Shown here: positions 47,601 through 58,880 of the stretch, one piece after another
How positions within the stretch are numbered: the first letter of the stretch is position 1
Layout: each line of letters begins with the position of its first letter
NCBI GenBank assembly: GCA_051453625.1
Contig: JBOZIK010000001.1
Coordinates: 159,529,056-159,593,055 of the forward strand
Origin: Welwitschia mirabilis
Lineage: Eukaryota; Gnetophyta; Gnetopsida; Welwitschiales
Reading direction: 5' to 3'
Length of the DNA stretch: 64,000 nucleotides
Position numbers and translations under genes: made by a program
Notes under the pieces: generated by a model
Database searches by the model: none
The model's input: the letters and a program-made list of their open reading frames with translations, nothing else
What the model was told of the DNA's origin: nothing

Positions 47601-48620
47601 TTCTAACTTTAGAGCATTATTTCCTCTCTTAATCTAGATCTTTTACTTTTTAGGCTCCTTCAGAATGGATAAATCATCATCTAAATCTAAATCAAGCTTG
47701 TCTGGGTCATTGTTGTGTAGGGTTTTAAACTTTTTACTTCATTTAGTTAATTACTTTATTGCTACATGTCTTTTTCCTTAAGGCTCCCTCTATTTGGGGG
47801 GTGTGGAGGAGGGGGCTTCTCTAATTACTCTTCATTTTTTTTCTTTAATTCCTTAGTATCTAATCTTTTCTATGGCTTCATTACTATTTTAATATTCCTT
47901 TTCTATTAAAGTTTTTAAAATTTTCCTCCCTTCATTTTCTTGAATATACAGTTTTCACCATTGTATCCAAACTTTTTATAACTATAATAGTATTCTATTA
48001 TTTAGTTTTTTTTTTCTTTTTTAGTGTTATTTCCTTCCATATCTTTCATAGATGTGATCTTTAAGTTTAGGATAAAACTTTACTAAATGCCTAACCCTTG
48101 AGAAAAATTTATAAGAGGTGGAAAGATTCCCATATTCCACTTTAATAAAGTCATAAGTATACTTATGCAGTATTCTAAAACTTCTCAACTTTATAGGAAT
48201 AGGAATTTCTACCTATATATAGGCACAAATCTAAGGAGAATTATGTGCATGTCCATAAGGATAATGGGACTAAGCTTAATAATCTTATCAAACTATGCCC
48301 TCAGGTCCATAATAAAAGTCTAATTCAAGAGAGACAAGTTGATGATTTTTAAGAGTACCCAAATAGGTAGTTTCTAAAAGATATTTATAACATCTTCTTT
48401 TAGCTTTTATCATGTGAAGACGATAACAGTGAGATTTAACTAAGCTAATTTTTGAACTATCTTATCATATCCATGGAAACTTTAGTTGTGTATTTAAGAT
48501 AATAGAACCTAGAATAGAAAATTACTTTTGTATATCTATTTTTCCTACTTCAATAGTAACTAATTAATTAAAATAGTGCCATTGCAATGGAAAGGAAAGT
48601 AGAATAAACAATACAATGTT
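47600..48620 (-). pseudogene. L1-type LINE ORF1 remnant (DUF4283 / zinc knuckle)
   Basis: On the minus strand, LPIWVLLKIINL (about 48350-48390) and RICAYIxVEIPIPIKL (about 48190-48235) match the PxWVRLxxLP and RICVExDLxKPL motifs of the DUF4283 RNA-binding protein encoded upstream of plant LINE ORF2. A zinc knuckle follows at 47945-48000, reading YYSYKKFGYNGENC where CYxCKKFGHxxxNC is expected. Both first Cys and the His are now Tyr, all single C-to-T/G-to-A type changes. The 5' end of the LINE is not defined. Confidence 0.6.
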
Positions 48621-50430
48621 CAATGGTCTATGCTTGTAAAAAGAAAAATAAATGATTGTCATTTTATACTACTGATAGTCCATCATTCTATCAATAGTAT
48701 GCTAAAATTAACTTACTTACAATAAATGTCTTAACAAAGCCATGAATGGAACACATCTCATTAAACAAAAGGTACATTCACTTATACAAGGAACTCATGT
48801 GTATTAAACTAGTTATGGCTTAAACAATTGATGAATGAGTAATAATTAATATTTAAAATTAGAACACTCATTTAACTTTCTAATTTTACTTTTATCTAAA
48901 ATTAAATGTCCTTACAACAAAGGAACTAAAATGCTTTAAATAAAAGTAAACTAAAAATAATGAAAGAACCTAGATTAGGAGCATTCTGATAGCATAATAT
49001 TAAGGATACCTTGAAACGACTATTTTTTGTAAAATCAAATTAAATTTTTAGTTAATTGAACTCTAAATGTGAATATTTATTATAATCAAATTGAATTACA
49101 AAGAATTGAAATAACTAGAAAGAAATTTCCATCTATTTATCTAACTGTCTAATCTCTTTATCCAAGGCATAAGGGTACGTTTATATATTAATGTTAAGGC
49201 AATCTTTTTCATCGTTATAATGAGTTATACATTTAAAAATTATGGTTGAGAAGGTATTAGAAATGGTATTATCCTTATATTAATTTTTGTCTTTGATTCA
49301 TTAACATTTTTCTAAGATTGCTCATCACTAGAGCTGTTGTTCATTAGTTATTTATGTTAAGTTCTTAGTTCTTATTGTCCACATGTTGCATTATGCTAAA
49401 AATTCCATCAATGATTAATAGATCCATTGGTTNNNNNNNNNNNNNNNNNNNNNNNNNNNNNNNNNNNNNNNNNNNNNNNNNNNNNNNNNNNNNNNNNNNN
49501 NNNNNNNNNNNNNNNNNNNNNNNNNNNNNNNNNNNNNNNNNNNNNNNNNNNNNNNNNNNNNNNNNNNNNNNNNNNNNNNNNNNNNNNNNNNNNNNNNNNN
49601 NNNNNNNNNNNNNNNNNNNNNNNNNNNNNNNNNNNNNNNNNNNNNNNNNNNNNNNNNNNNNNNNNNNNNNNNNNNNNNNNNNNNNNNNNNNNNNNNNNNN
49701 NNNNNNNNNNNNNNNNNNNNNNNNNNNNNNNNNNNNNNNNNNNNNNNNNNNNNNNNNNNNNNNNNNNNNNNNNNNNNNNNNNNNNNNNNNNNNNNNNNNN
49801 NNNNNNNNNNNNNNNNNNNNNNNNNNNNNNNNNNNNNNNNNNNNNNNNNNNNNNNNNNNNNNNNNNNNNNNNNNNNNNNNNNNNNNNNNNNNNNNNNNNN
49901 NNNNNNNNNNNNNNNNNNNNNNNNNNNNNNNNNNNTGGTTTGCTTCTTATCACATTAGAGTAGGTCAAGTAATAGAATTATTCATAATTATTATTTTGCT
50001 CATTGATAGTTAGTCCATTATAATATCTATTAATAGCCATTTCTTCTATTATAGTAGCTTCTAGAAGATTTTTAAATTCTAAATATGACTTTTTTTCATT
50101 ATATATTAGTATTAACATGTAAAATTGAGATTAACATCAAGTTAAATGATTAATTAATCTTAATGAAAGACATTACTATAATTGATTTTATCATAAAAAC
50201 ATATCTCTTATTTATTTTCATAATAATTATGGACTTATTATTTGTCCATAACATTTTTAAGTGAATTATTCTTGACTAAAATACATGTCTTAAAATGAAG
50301 ATAGTCAAAGCTAACATATCAGTGCTACCATCTAGAACTATTAACATTATTGGTCTATCTGTGCAGACTACCTTTAAACTCATGTCCTTGACTTGTCATG
50401 GAGAATTAAGTTAAATGAAGTTATGGGCTT
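48621..50430. other. Unclassified AT-rich stretch with 503-N gap
   Basis: May include the LINE 5' UTR to about 48.9 kb. No coding or repeat match was found. The gap covers 49433-49935; frames through it are artefacts. Confidence 0.4.
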
Positions 50431-51000
50431 GATCCAATTTCACATTAAAAATAAATTGTATTCTTGATAACACATGATGGTGATGACAAGGACTTTTGGA
50501 ATGACATTAGGTAAGGTTGAGTAGGATGATGGTGAAGACCCATAACTATGATAATGATTGGTAGTGGCATTAACATTTAGGATCTAAGTATTAGCATCAT
50601 CATAAGAATATCTATTAATTAAAAAAGAAGACAAACCTTCCTATCTAATGTCATGATTATGTAATTATTCATCTAACACTACAATACAAGGGCTTGTAAC
50701 CACTTCTTAACCTTATCTCATCTTATAAAAGGGCCTTAATCCCTTCATTTTATCATCTTTAACTTTGGAAAATCGTAGAACCTTAAAGCATGAATGGCTT
50801 TTTAAGCAACTTGTTGGGGGAGTGGACTAGTCTTTGAGGATTATCGAGGATTTTTTCTAGCATTCTTCTTTCTTTGCTATAAAGTTATTCTTTTTCTATA
50901 ATACAAAAGTCATTACTTTTGATTTCAATTTATGAGTCATATTATAATTGGAATTCTTACGTAACAATTTGTTCATGAAGCTTATTTCTATTTAAGTAAA
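50430..51000 (+). repeat. Diverged LTR fragment related to the element 1 LTR
   Basis: The run ACATTTAGGATCTAAGTATTAG then CATCATCATAAGA (50568-50610), a block ACACTACAATACAAGGGCTTGTAACCA (50676-50702) and TATAAAAGGGCC (50724-50735) occur in the same order and spacing as in 7975-8270. Similarity fades after the TATA box. No partner LTR is visible. Confidence 0.4.
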
Positions 51001-53250
51001 CTATTTTAGCATTTGCTTTAAGTCCTTTAACTTTATAGATTTTAAGTACTTAGAGTCCTTTCTTTTTATTATCATTTGAGGCTTTAAATATTAAATGATA
51101 ATTGAGTTCACTATTATTCATATGCTGAATGAGATTATGTTATCATGATTTTAGCCAAAACAAAGTTGAAGTTCAAACATAATGCTAAATTCACCTCTCT
51201 CTATTTTCTTAAGTTTTGTAAATCTTACTGAAAATTCTAAATGACTACCCATGTTACTCCTAATAAAAAATGATAACTAAGTACAAACTTAGTTTTAAAT
51301 CTAAACATTATAAAATAATGAATAGATTTTATCATCTTTGGGAATAATGGCATGGTAGTAGCTTAAAGAAGTATGACTTTTTTTCTTTTACGTTTTTATA
51401 CATAGTTTTTACTTTTCAGTGATGGGTGCTAGTTTTCCCCAGTTATACTTAAACTAGCCATTTTCCTTTTTTTTTTTTTCCTTATGTGTGTGTTTAGTTT
51501 TCCTTCTAATGATTAGTATTGGTCATTCCAGTAAAACTTAAACTAGTTCAACTTACTTAAAGTTTGTTTTTGATTTTATGCTAAGTTGTTTTCTATAGGT
51601 CTAATGTTTTATTTATAGATTGCATTTAGAGTAGAACTTAAAAACTAAAATTTTTAATTAATGGTACATACTATGCTTTTAATTCAATTTTTCTGAAGTC
51701 TTATTTGTATAATTTCACTATGTGCGAAAAACATTAAAACCTCTAAAATGTTTCTCATGATTTTGATAATGTTAGGCTCGATTTCATTCATGTTTTTCAT
51801 TTTAGTTTGATTTTGTTGTAACCCTATTATTTTAATTATTTTACACACAATTGGTAAATCACTATGTAACAACTGAAATAAAAAATTAAATCTAGACTAG
51901 AGTTGTCATTTTTTATCACTGGCAATGTCGTCCTTTCTTCCTCAAACACCCTAACTTTTTGACTAAACCTTATGTGAAAATCTTGAAACTCTGTAACTTG
52001 TAGGCTCTATGAAAATCCATCTAAAACTTGCTTGAAATACTTTAAACTTATTCTTATATACATTGGACATGTAACAAAATTGGAAGATTAATTCAAAATA
52101 ATATGAATCTCTATACTAATCATGAGAGAATGTAAGAGATTAGATCCTAAAATGAAAACCAAGCCTATGATGATTTCCAAAGGGACTAACCCTCATCCTA
52201 TAAAAATAATCAAAATAACTAAAAACCCTCCTTATCACAACAATAGCAGCAAAACCCGAATGACCCACTTAATTTTTAAGAAGCCTTAAATGGATCTATG
52301 TCTAATCAAGGGATGATTAATAGATTAATAATATATTATTTTACCTAATAAGTGGCTAAATAATAAGCTTCTATAGTTGATACTAACTAAAATAGGCAAA
52401 CTCTTCATAACTACATTCAACCATAATGCTTAGGAATACCATCTTATATAGTACCATCACCCATTAACTAAATACTAGAATTTAAGTCCTCCACCTTACA
52501 ACTTTTACCTCATTTCCATTGTCTTTAATTCAAATATTTGTATCTTCATCTTAAGGAATTTGAATATGTTTTATCAACCATTTCATAATATTCAAATACA
52601 TACAATACCCTTAGGCTTGCATTATTTCTTTTCTTAAAGAAAAAGAAAAAATATTGGTTTGACACTCTTAAGCCTATGTCTATTAGATCATGGTCTGAAC
52701 TTAGGAAAGCCTTTATCTTTAAATTCTTTTCCAATCATAATACAAATGCTTTAAATAAAGAAATCATAAATTTTAAAAAAAAAACCATAAAACTTTTTCC
52801 TAGACCTTAAAATGATTTAAAGACTTATTACTAAAATGTTTCTAATATGAATTCAAGCTAGGTAGAAAGATAAGTTTCTTCTATGATGGATTTTCTACCA
52901 ATAATTACTAACTAGTTGGGATGATAAGACAAGAAAATTTCCTTTTCATGCCCCTAGATGATGTTTAGAAGTACTTAGAAAGTGTAACTAAGCATTCAAA
53001 TAACTATGAAAAACCTATCAAATCCTCAAGATTCCATTCATTAATAAGGTTCACAAGCATATTCAAAATACCAAAAAATTTCAAGACAAATAATAGAATA
53101 GATGAACTAGTAAGAAGATTAGAATCTTTAATTGGCTTACCTTCACCCTCATCTTAGTGAGTTATGTTACCAAGTTGATGTCAAATTAACATATATTTAT
53201 ATAGTTTAAATATGTTGCAAATACATTAATTTAATAAAGTCTTATAGGTT
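51000..53250. other. Unclassified; possible minus-strand LTR near 51.7-52.7 kb
   Basis: On the minus strand the section around 52440-52470 contains a TATATAAGATGG word, and sequence further downstream has leader-like character, so a reversed LTR is possible. No PBS, terminal repeat or partner was found. The short minus-strand frames at 51684-51872 and 52546-52734 have no recognised homology. Confidence 0.3.
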
Positions 53251-53279
53251 AGGCATAAAATAATATTTTTCTTAAGTCT

Positions 53280-54180
53280 CATTTTCATTTAGAAAAATTA
53301 TCAATTTTTATAAGGAGTCAGCTAGACTCAAGAAGGATTAAACTTGATTTGGACAAAGAAAGTCAATTAGATCTCATCACTTAGATAAAGGTAGTTGACT
53401 AGATCATAGGTAAGATCTATTGGATCATGAGACATGAGAAAATTAGTTAGCTACAAGAAAGGGAAATCAACCAACTTAAGTGATGGAAATCAATCAAGTT
53501 GATAATATGTTTTAAGGGATCCATTAGTTAGAGTGGAAGTGAAACTTTTTGGACTATTTTCTAAGCAGTACTCCTTCCATTTTAAGCCATTGAAATGTTA
53601 TATTCACTTTTTAATGTACTAAACCTATCTTCTATATAAATGAATGAATAGGAATCTTTTAAATATTAATTTTTCTCTAAGAAAAGCACATTTATGCTAT
53701 TGATATTTATTAGTCAAAAGTAATCTAGTATACTATATGAGTTTGTACTTATGAACTATCTTTTGAGTAGTGTATTTTATCATTATTGTACTTCAGATCT
53801 GGTGAAGCTAGTGCACTCAAGCATACTACCCTCACCATAAGCTTTGCTCTGTAAAGGTTGAGACTAAGACTTAAAATGTTTACTAGAGGTTATAAGTCAA
53901 CCTAAAAACATAGAAAGAAAGTAATAAGAATTTAGATTAGCTTAGGGTTAAAGTTGACATTTGAGAATAAAGCAAGGGCATTTTTTGGAACCATTACAAA
54001 TCAATTTTTCTGATGCACATTTTTAGTAGTTTTATTTAATTTATTTGTTTATGCTTTCTCTTATTAAATTTCTTCTGATAGTTTTTTGATTCATTTTCAA
54101 ATATATTATTATTTTCCTATGAATAATTTTATGAGTAATATCTTCTTATAGAACCTATTCAATGCCCTTGGGTTTGTAGT
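53280..54180 (+). repeat. Probable 5' LTR of the second copia element (limits approximate)
   Basis: Contains repeated AGTCAGCTAGACTCAA / AGTCAATTAGATCTC / AGTTGACTAGATC words (53318-53420), a TATATAAATGAATGAA promoter (53634-53649) and a transcript-leader-like G-richer part (53805-54010). It is placed as an LTR because a primer-binding site and gag follow at the usual spacing. Confidence 0.5.
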
Positions 54181-54189
54181 TCCTTCATT

Positions 54190-54209
54190 TGATATCAACG
54201 ACAATTGAG
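54190..54209 (+). promoter_or_regulatory. Primer-binding site of the second copia element
   Basis: TGATATCAACGACAATTGAG, a decayed tRNA-Met-type site (TGGTATCAGAGC) ahead of gag. Confidence 0.5.
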
Positions 54210-54251
54210 TTAATAGTAGATTTTAATAAATCTTAATTCATAGCCCTAGCC

Positions 54252-55500
54252 ATGAGTAATCCCTTAGATGGATTCTCTACCAAAAATCCATTATTATTTG
54301 ATAAAATCAATTATGCTTATTGGAAGGCTAAGATGAAAATTTTCCCTAGGTCCCTTGATGTTGATATGGAAGAGGTAATTTACAATGGGTAATAACACCC
54401 TATAATAACTAAAAAGGATAATAGTGAAAACACCACAACCATTTTGAAATAGAAAGATCAATGAACTCCTATTGATAAGGATAAGACAACCGTGAGTGCT
54501 TATGCTCTTAATGCTATTTTTTGTGTTATTTGTTAAAAAGAATTTAAGAGGATTTTAAATTGTCCATTTGCCAAAGAAGAATGGAACATTTTTCAAATAG
54601 CTTATAAAGGAAATTCCACCATAAAAAGGTAAAATTGCAAATTCTCATCTCCAAGTTTGAAGATATCTGTATGGAGGTGGACAAATATAGTGAACTCAAT
54701 GGTAAGCCTAAGAGAAAAGATGAATGAAGTAAAAGTGGTAATATAAGTCTTAAGATATCTTTCTAAGAATTTTAAGCCAAAAGTAACCACCATCGAAGAA
54801 ATTAAGAAAATCAACCTAATGTTCCTAGATGAACTATAAGGTAATCTTTAAACTTATTAATTAAAATTTTGTAAAAATAAGAAGAAGAATATGACTTTAA
54901 AAAGTGTGCAAATGGAAGTAAAATTCAAGAGATAGATGATGACCTTCATGAGGATGAGGTTGCATTATTAGCAAGAAGATTTAGAAACTTCTTATATAAG
55001 AAAAAGAAGAGATGGAAAATTAAGTAAAGGGTCTAACAAGGTTTAACCCAAGCTAATAAGAGATTAAGAGAAATGCCTATGAAGGGAATGGACATGCTAC
55101 AAATGAATGTTCAAATAATAAAAGGGATCCAAAAAAATCTAAGAAACCATCATTTATGGCTACTTGAGATAATGTGGATGAGAAAAAGCTAGTAACTCTA
55201 ATCAAGAGCTAGAGACAGATAAAAGATCCTCCTTTAAAAAAAAAGTTTTACCCTTATATAAGGTTCCTTCTTTAGCTAAATTAGATGATTTAAATATCAT
55301 GGAGGAAGAGAAAGAAGAATTAGAAGACACTTGTAAGGAGCTATAGCCAAAATGTAAAAACCTAGCCAAATAGATAAACAATCTAAACAAAATAGTAAAG
55401 TTTCTAAACAAGGAAAAGGAAGCTTTAGAGGCCAACTATAAGAAAATTAAAATGAACAAAACTAAGCTATTTTGTTTCATTTTTTAAGTAAATTTTCTAA
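54252..55500 (+). pseudogene. gag remnant of the second copia element
   Basis: Starts ATG at 54252: MSNPLDGFSTKNPLLFDKIN then YAYWKAKMKIF, the conserved copia gag opening in which a Trp follows 'NYxx'. YALNAIFC and FAKEEWNIFQIAYKGNSTIK (about 54500-54625) match the UBN2-type capsid domain (AKEIWDxLxxxYEGT). A zinc-knuckle ghost, YEGNGHATNEC (55078-55110), precedes a Lys/Asp-rich tail and a long charged helix (55270-55450). Stops occur throughout. Confidence 0.65.
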
Positions 55501-55819
55501 TGGTTCTAGCAAATTGGAATAGATTCTTAGAATAGAAATATTAGTCCATGACAAAAGAGGTATTGGATTCACATACACAAAGCCATCCACTTCTTTTGAT
55601 CAGGTAACTTGGAAAAATAACAATTTCATTTCAAAGGTTACCTATCATTTTTATGGTAGGTTACATAACTCAAATTTATTTTTCAAATTTAGAAAGGTTA
55701 TGATTTTTTAAGCCATATTAGTACTTTTCTTTTAAATTTATTCCTAAAATTTCTATTTCATAATAGTCTAAAAGGACTAAGTGAATAAGGGCTAATAATT
55801 TAAAATCTTATTAATTCAA

Positions 55820-57199
55820 ATAGATTTCAATGCTAGTAATAAAACTTATTGTTATTTGAACATTAATTGCTCTTGTCATATGATAAGTAAGAAATCAGGG
55901 TTCCAATGCCTGAATGACTTTAGTGAAGAAGAAGTAACCTTCAGTAATGACAAAAATCAAAATTAAAGGAATAGAAAGCATTCATGGAGGTAACATGTCT
56001 AAAATTAATGAAGTTTTATATGTAAATAGTCTTAAACATAATTTACTTAATATTAGTTAAATTTGTGATAAAAGTTATAAAGTTTTTTTTATTGTCAAAA
56101 GTGTAAAGTTAGACATGGTAGAATAGATAAGGTTCTTCTTAAATCAAATACAATAGATAATGTTTATCATATTAATTAATCCTATTTTATTTATTATTTT
56201 TTACATGTTAACTAAGAAGAGTTATTTCACCAACATCTGGGTCATGTAAAGTATGATCAACTCAAAACCATCATCAAAAAGAAAATAGTAAAAGAAATTT
56301 CTAAAATTAATATTGATAAAGATGGGTTGTGTGATGCTCATCAAGAAGAAAAACAAATAAGAATTTCCCATAAAAGTAAAATCTTAGTCTCCATAATAAT
56401 GCTCCTTAAACTTATCTATATGAACTTGATGAACTCTTCTCAAACTAAAAGCTTGATAATTTGTGGAAATTATTGATTACTATTTATATTTATTTGAATT
56501 TCTTTTCTAGGAAAGAAAGTTGAACATTCAAGCGATTTGTTAAAATTTACATTTAAATTCAAAATAAAAAAGAATACTCTATTAAATAAATTAGAGGTGA
56601 TCATGAATGTGAATTTGAAAATCATCTTTTTAAAAAATATTGTGTAGATAATGGGATAGAACATGAGTTTTTAACATCAAAAACTCCATAACAAAATGGA
56701 GTAGCTAAAAGAAAAAATAGGATCCTCTAAGAGATGAAAAGAATAATGCTAAATGATAAGGAGGTATCAAAAATTTTTTGGTCTGAAGCAATAATTATTA
56801 TATGTTATATCATCAACAAAGTGTATTTAAGACCTAGCATAAATAACACTCCCTATGAAATACAAAAAGGAAGAAAATCAAATGTATCGTATTTCAAAGT
56901 CTTTGGATGTAAATGATTTATTTTAATAGATAGAGAACATTTGATTAAATTCAAGTCTAATATTGATGAAGCAATTTTTCTTAAATACTCAACCTAAAAT
57001 AGAGCTTATAGGATATTTAAAATATAAAATCTAATAGTAGAAGAATTCATAGATGCAAAAATTGATAATAACAATTCTAAATCACTATGTGCAACTGATG
57101 AAAAAAATCTCTCATAAAATTACACCAATAAGAAGGAATATACAAAAATAAAGGAGAATGAAACAACATAAGAAGTAACTCTATTGCGCCACCAACTTA
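55820..57199 (+). pseudogene. Protease-integrase remnant of the second copia element
   Basis: Protease: YLNINCSCHMISK (55855-55893) for YLDSGCSRHMTGK, catalytic Asp lost. GAG-preintegrase: EELFHQHLGHVKYDQLKTII (56217-56275) keeps HxxxGH; CDAHQEEKQIRISHKSK (56332-56382) follows. Integrase: DNGIEHEFL (56648-56675) keeps the second Asp. The Glu of GVVERKN is Lys in GVAKRKN (56707-56709). An open stretch 56734-56916 holds MLNDKEVSKIFWSEAI and NTPYEIQKGRKSNVSYFKVF. Sequence fades after 57120 and is cut at 57199. Confidence 0.7.
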
Positions 57200-58280
57200 T
57201 GTGTATTTAATAGGGTATTCTAAGTTGTTTTGCAGGTAAATTAGCAAATAATTAGTTAGTTCTAATAATAATAAAGAACCAGGATAAAAAGAATGAAAAC
57301 ATGCAATTTCCAGATAAATTACAAGAATTTTGTGTAGATATGGATAAATTATATTTTTGATGATAATTCCTGCAAACAATAAGTGATTGGACTAATTGAA
57401 TATTAACAAAAGACCATCGTCTACTTTATTGTCCAGACATCAGTTATAGATGACATTTCCAACTAGTCGATAACATTTGACATGCAGTCCAAGGTAGTTA
57501 AACTGGGAGCAAACAAAGATCTAATTATTAGTTAGCATCATCTATTATATCATCCAGATGACTAAAAGGATGACACTATCCTCTAACACTTATACTGAGA
57601 GTTTACCTAAGTTGTCACTACTTTATTGTAACTTTTCTTTTGCATGTTAGCTAGGGTTTTTCCTATGCTTTTTTATCAGTTTTTCTTCCTTTTTTGTCTA
57701 TAAATAAGAGTCTTCCCCTCAATTCCTAATCATCTTCGATAGTACCTGACATACTCATGACAGGATATTTTTGAACTAGAGAACCATTCTATAATTATAG
57801 AGAGACGTTCCCTTGGTGTTGAATGGTATTTTCTCCATTGAGGAGTGGCTACTTTAAATTTTGCATGCATTTTTAATATGAATTATCTTTTTTTGTGTTC
57901 AATATATGTAGGATCTTCTCTTTCATAGTTTATATTATTTAACATTCAATGACAAGCTTCTTTTCTAATATAGATTATAAGGGAAGCCTTTGTCAAGGTT
58001 AAGCTTAGTTAGTTTAGGTGCATCCTTATTTTCTTTTTTAGATTAGTTTTTCATAAGTATATTTTATTTTAATTTCATGAATTGCAATTTATTTTAGTAA
58101 GTTAGAATTATATAATTTTCTTTTGAAAGTAACTCTTTTATTTCCATACTTTGGCCTTTAATGGAATTACGACATTCACATCACTCCCATTTATACTAGT
58201 GTGTTATGTTTGTGCATATTAATTATGATTAATAGGATTCAGCTCAGGATGTAAATATTATATAAATACACACCCCAACA
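57200..58280 (+). repeat. 5' LTR of the Athila-type element
   Basis: Begins TGTGTATTTAATAGGG and ends ACACCCCAACA directly before the PBS. Includes GATGAC/GTCATC-rich words (57415-57590) similar to those in the element 2 LTRs, TATAAATAAGAG at 57699-57710, and a GTTTATATT...CTAATATAG 3' portion. No partner LTR is in the window, so the left end rests on the TG start and the end of copia sequence. Confidence 0.65.
57699..57710 (+). promoter_or_regulatory. TATA box of the Athila-type LTR
   Basis: TATAAATAAGAG followed by TCTTCCCCTC, about 580 bp before the LTR end; a typical LTR core promoter. Confidence 0.6.
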
Positions 58281-58283
58281 TCT

Positions 58284-58301
58284 TGGCATTGTTACTAGGG
58301 A
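58284..58301 (+). promoter_or_regulatory. Primer-binding site of the Athila-type element (tRNA-Asp)
   Basis: TGGCATTGTTACTAGGGA against the Athila site TGGCGCCGTTGCCGGGGA: 12 of 18 match and all six differences are transitions. Confidence 0.8.
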
Positions 58302-58880
58302 AGGCTAATTGAAGGTTGAGAGTTATTATTGCTTCAGTGGATATTCTGGATGTTTGTTGTAGAAGTGGTGTATCAGTACCTGCTATAATTTTTTCTTTTA
58401 GTTTTTTTTCTGCTAATCTTTAATGTCCCCTTCATCATCTAGATGTCACAGTCAGACAACTATCCCATTTTTTACTTATTCTATTTCTGTGGTTTTTTAT
58501 ACTTCTCTCATCCAGGTTATCATCCAAACAACATATAAGATGGTACTTTCTTAGATCTAAGACTAAATGGTTAAGATTGGAAAAAAGGAAAAATATTAGA
58601 GAGAGTGATAGTTGATTACTAAAAACATTAGAGAAGGTTTGATAAATTTTGAAATTGAAACAAATCAGAATAGTGAAGGTATGCAAGATTTGCAATTTTT
58701 GTTTTTAATTCTACAAAGTCTAATTTTGCTACCATGTCAACCTCTAATCCATAAAAAATAACCTATCTCTTCAAATCTACCCCTTATCATTGGAACCCTT
58801 ACTTCTACTCCTTCTCGACCTAAGACTCGTGCTACTTTAAGAGATCTCATAGCAACCAAAAAATAGGAAATTCAAAACCC
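58302..58880 (+). other. Leader and start of gag of the Athila-type element
   Basis: A candidate initiation region lies near ATGTCACAGTCAGAC (58443). Frames are broken. TRPKTRATLRDL-like coding (about 58820-58850) leads into the gag domain. Confidence 0.4.

Larger units (their letters stand above)
53250..57199 (+). mobile_element. Second Ty1/copia element, truncated on the right
   Basis: A probable 5' LTR, PBS, gag, protease and integrase follow in copia order, and the element stops after integrase at 57199 where an Athila-type LTR begins. RT and RNase H would lie beyond that insertion, outside the window. The left edge is approximate because no partner LTR is in view. Confidence 0.65.

Noticed and set aside
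55202-55435. A Ser-rich minus-strand frame of 77 codons
   Set aside because: It is the antisense of the Lys/Glu-rich helical tail of the second copia gag.
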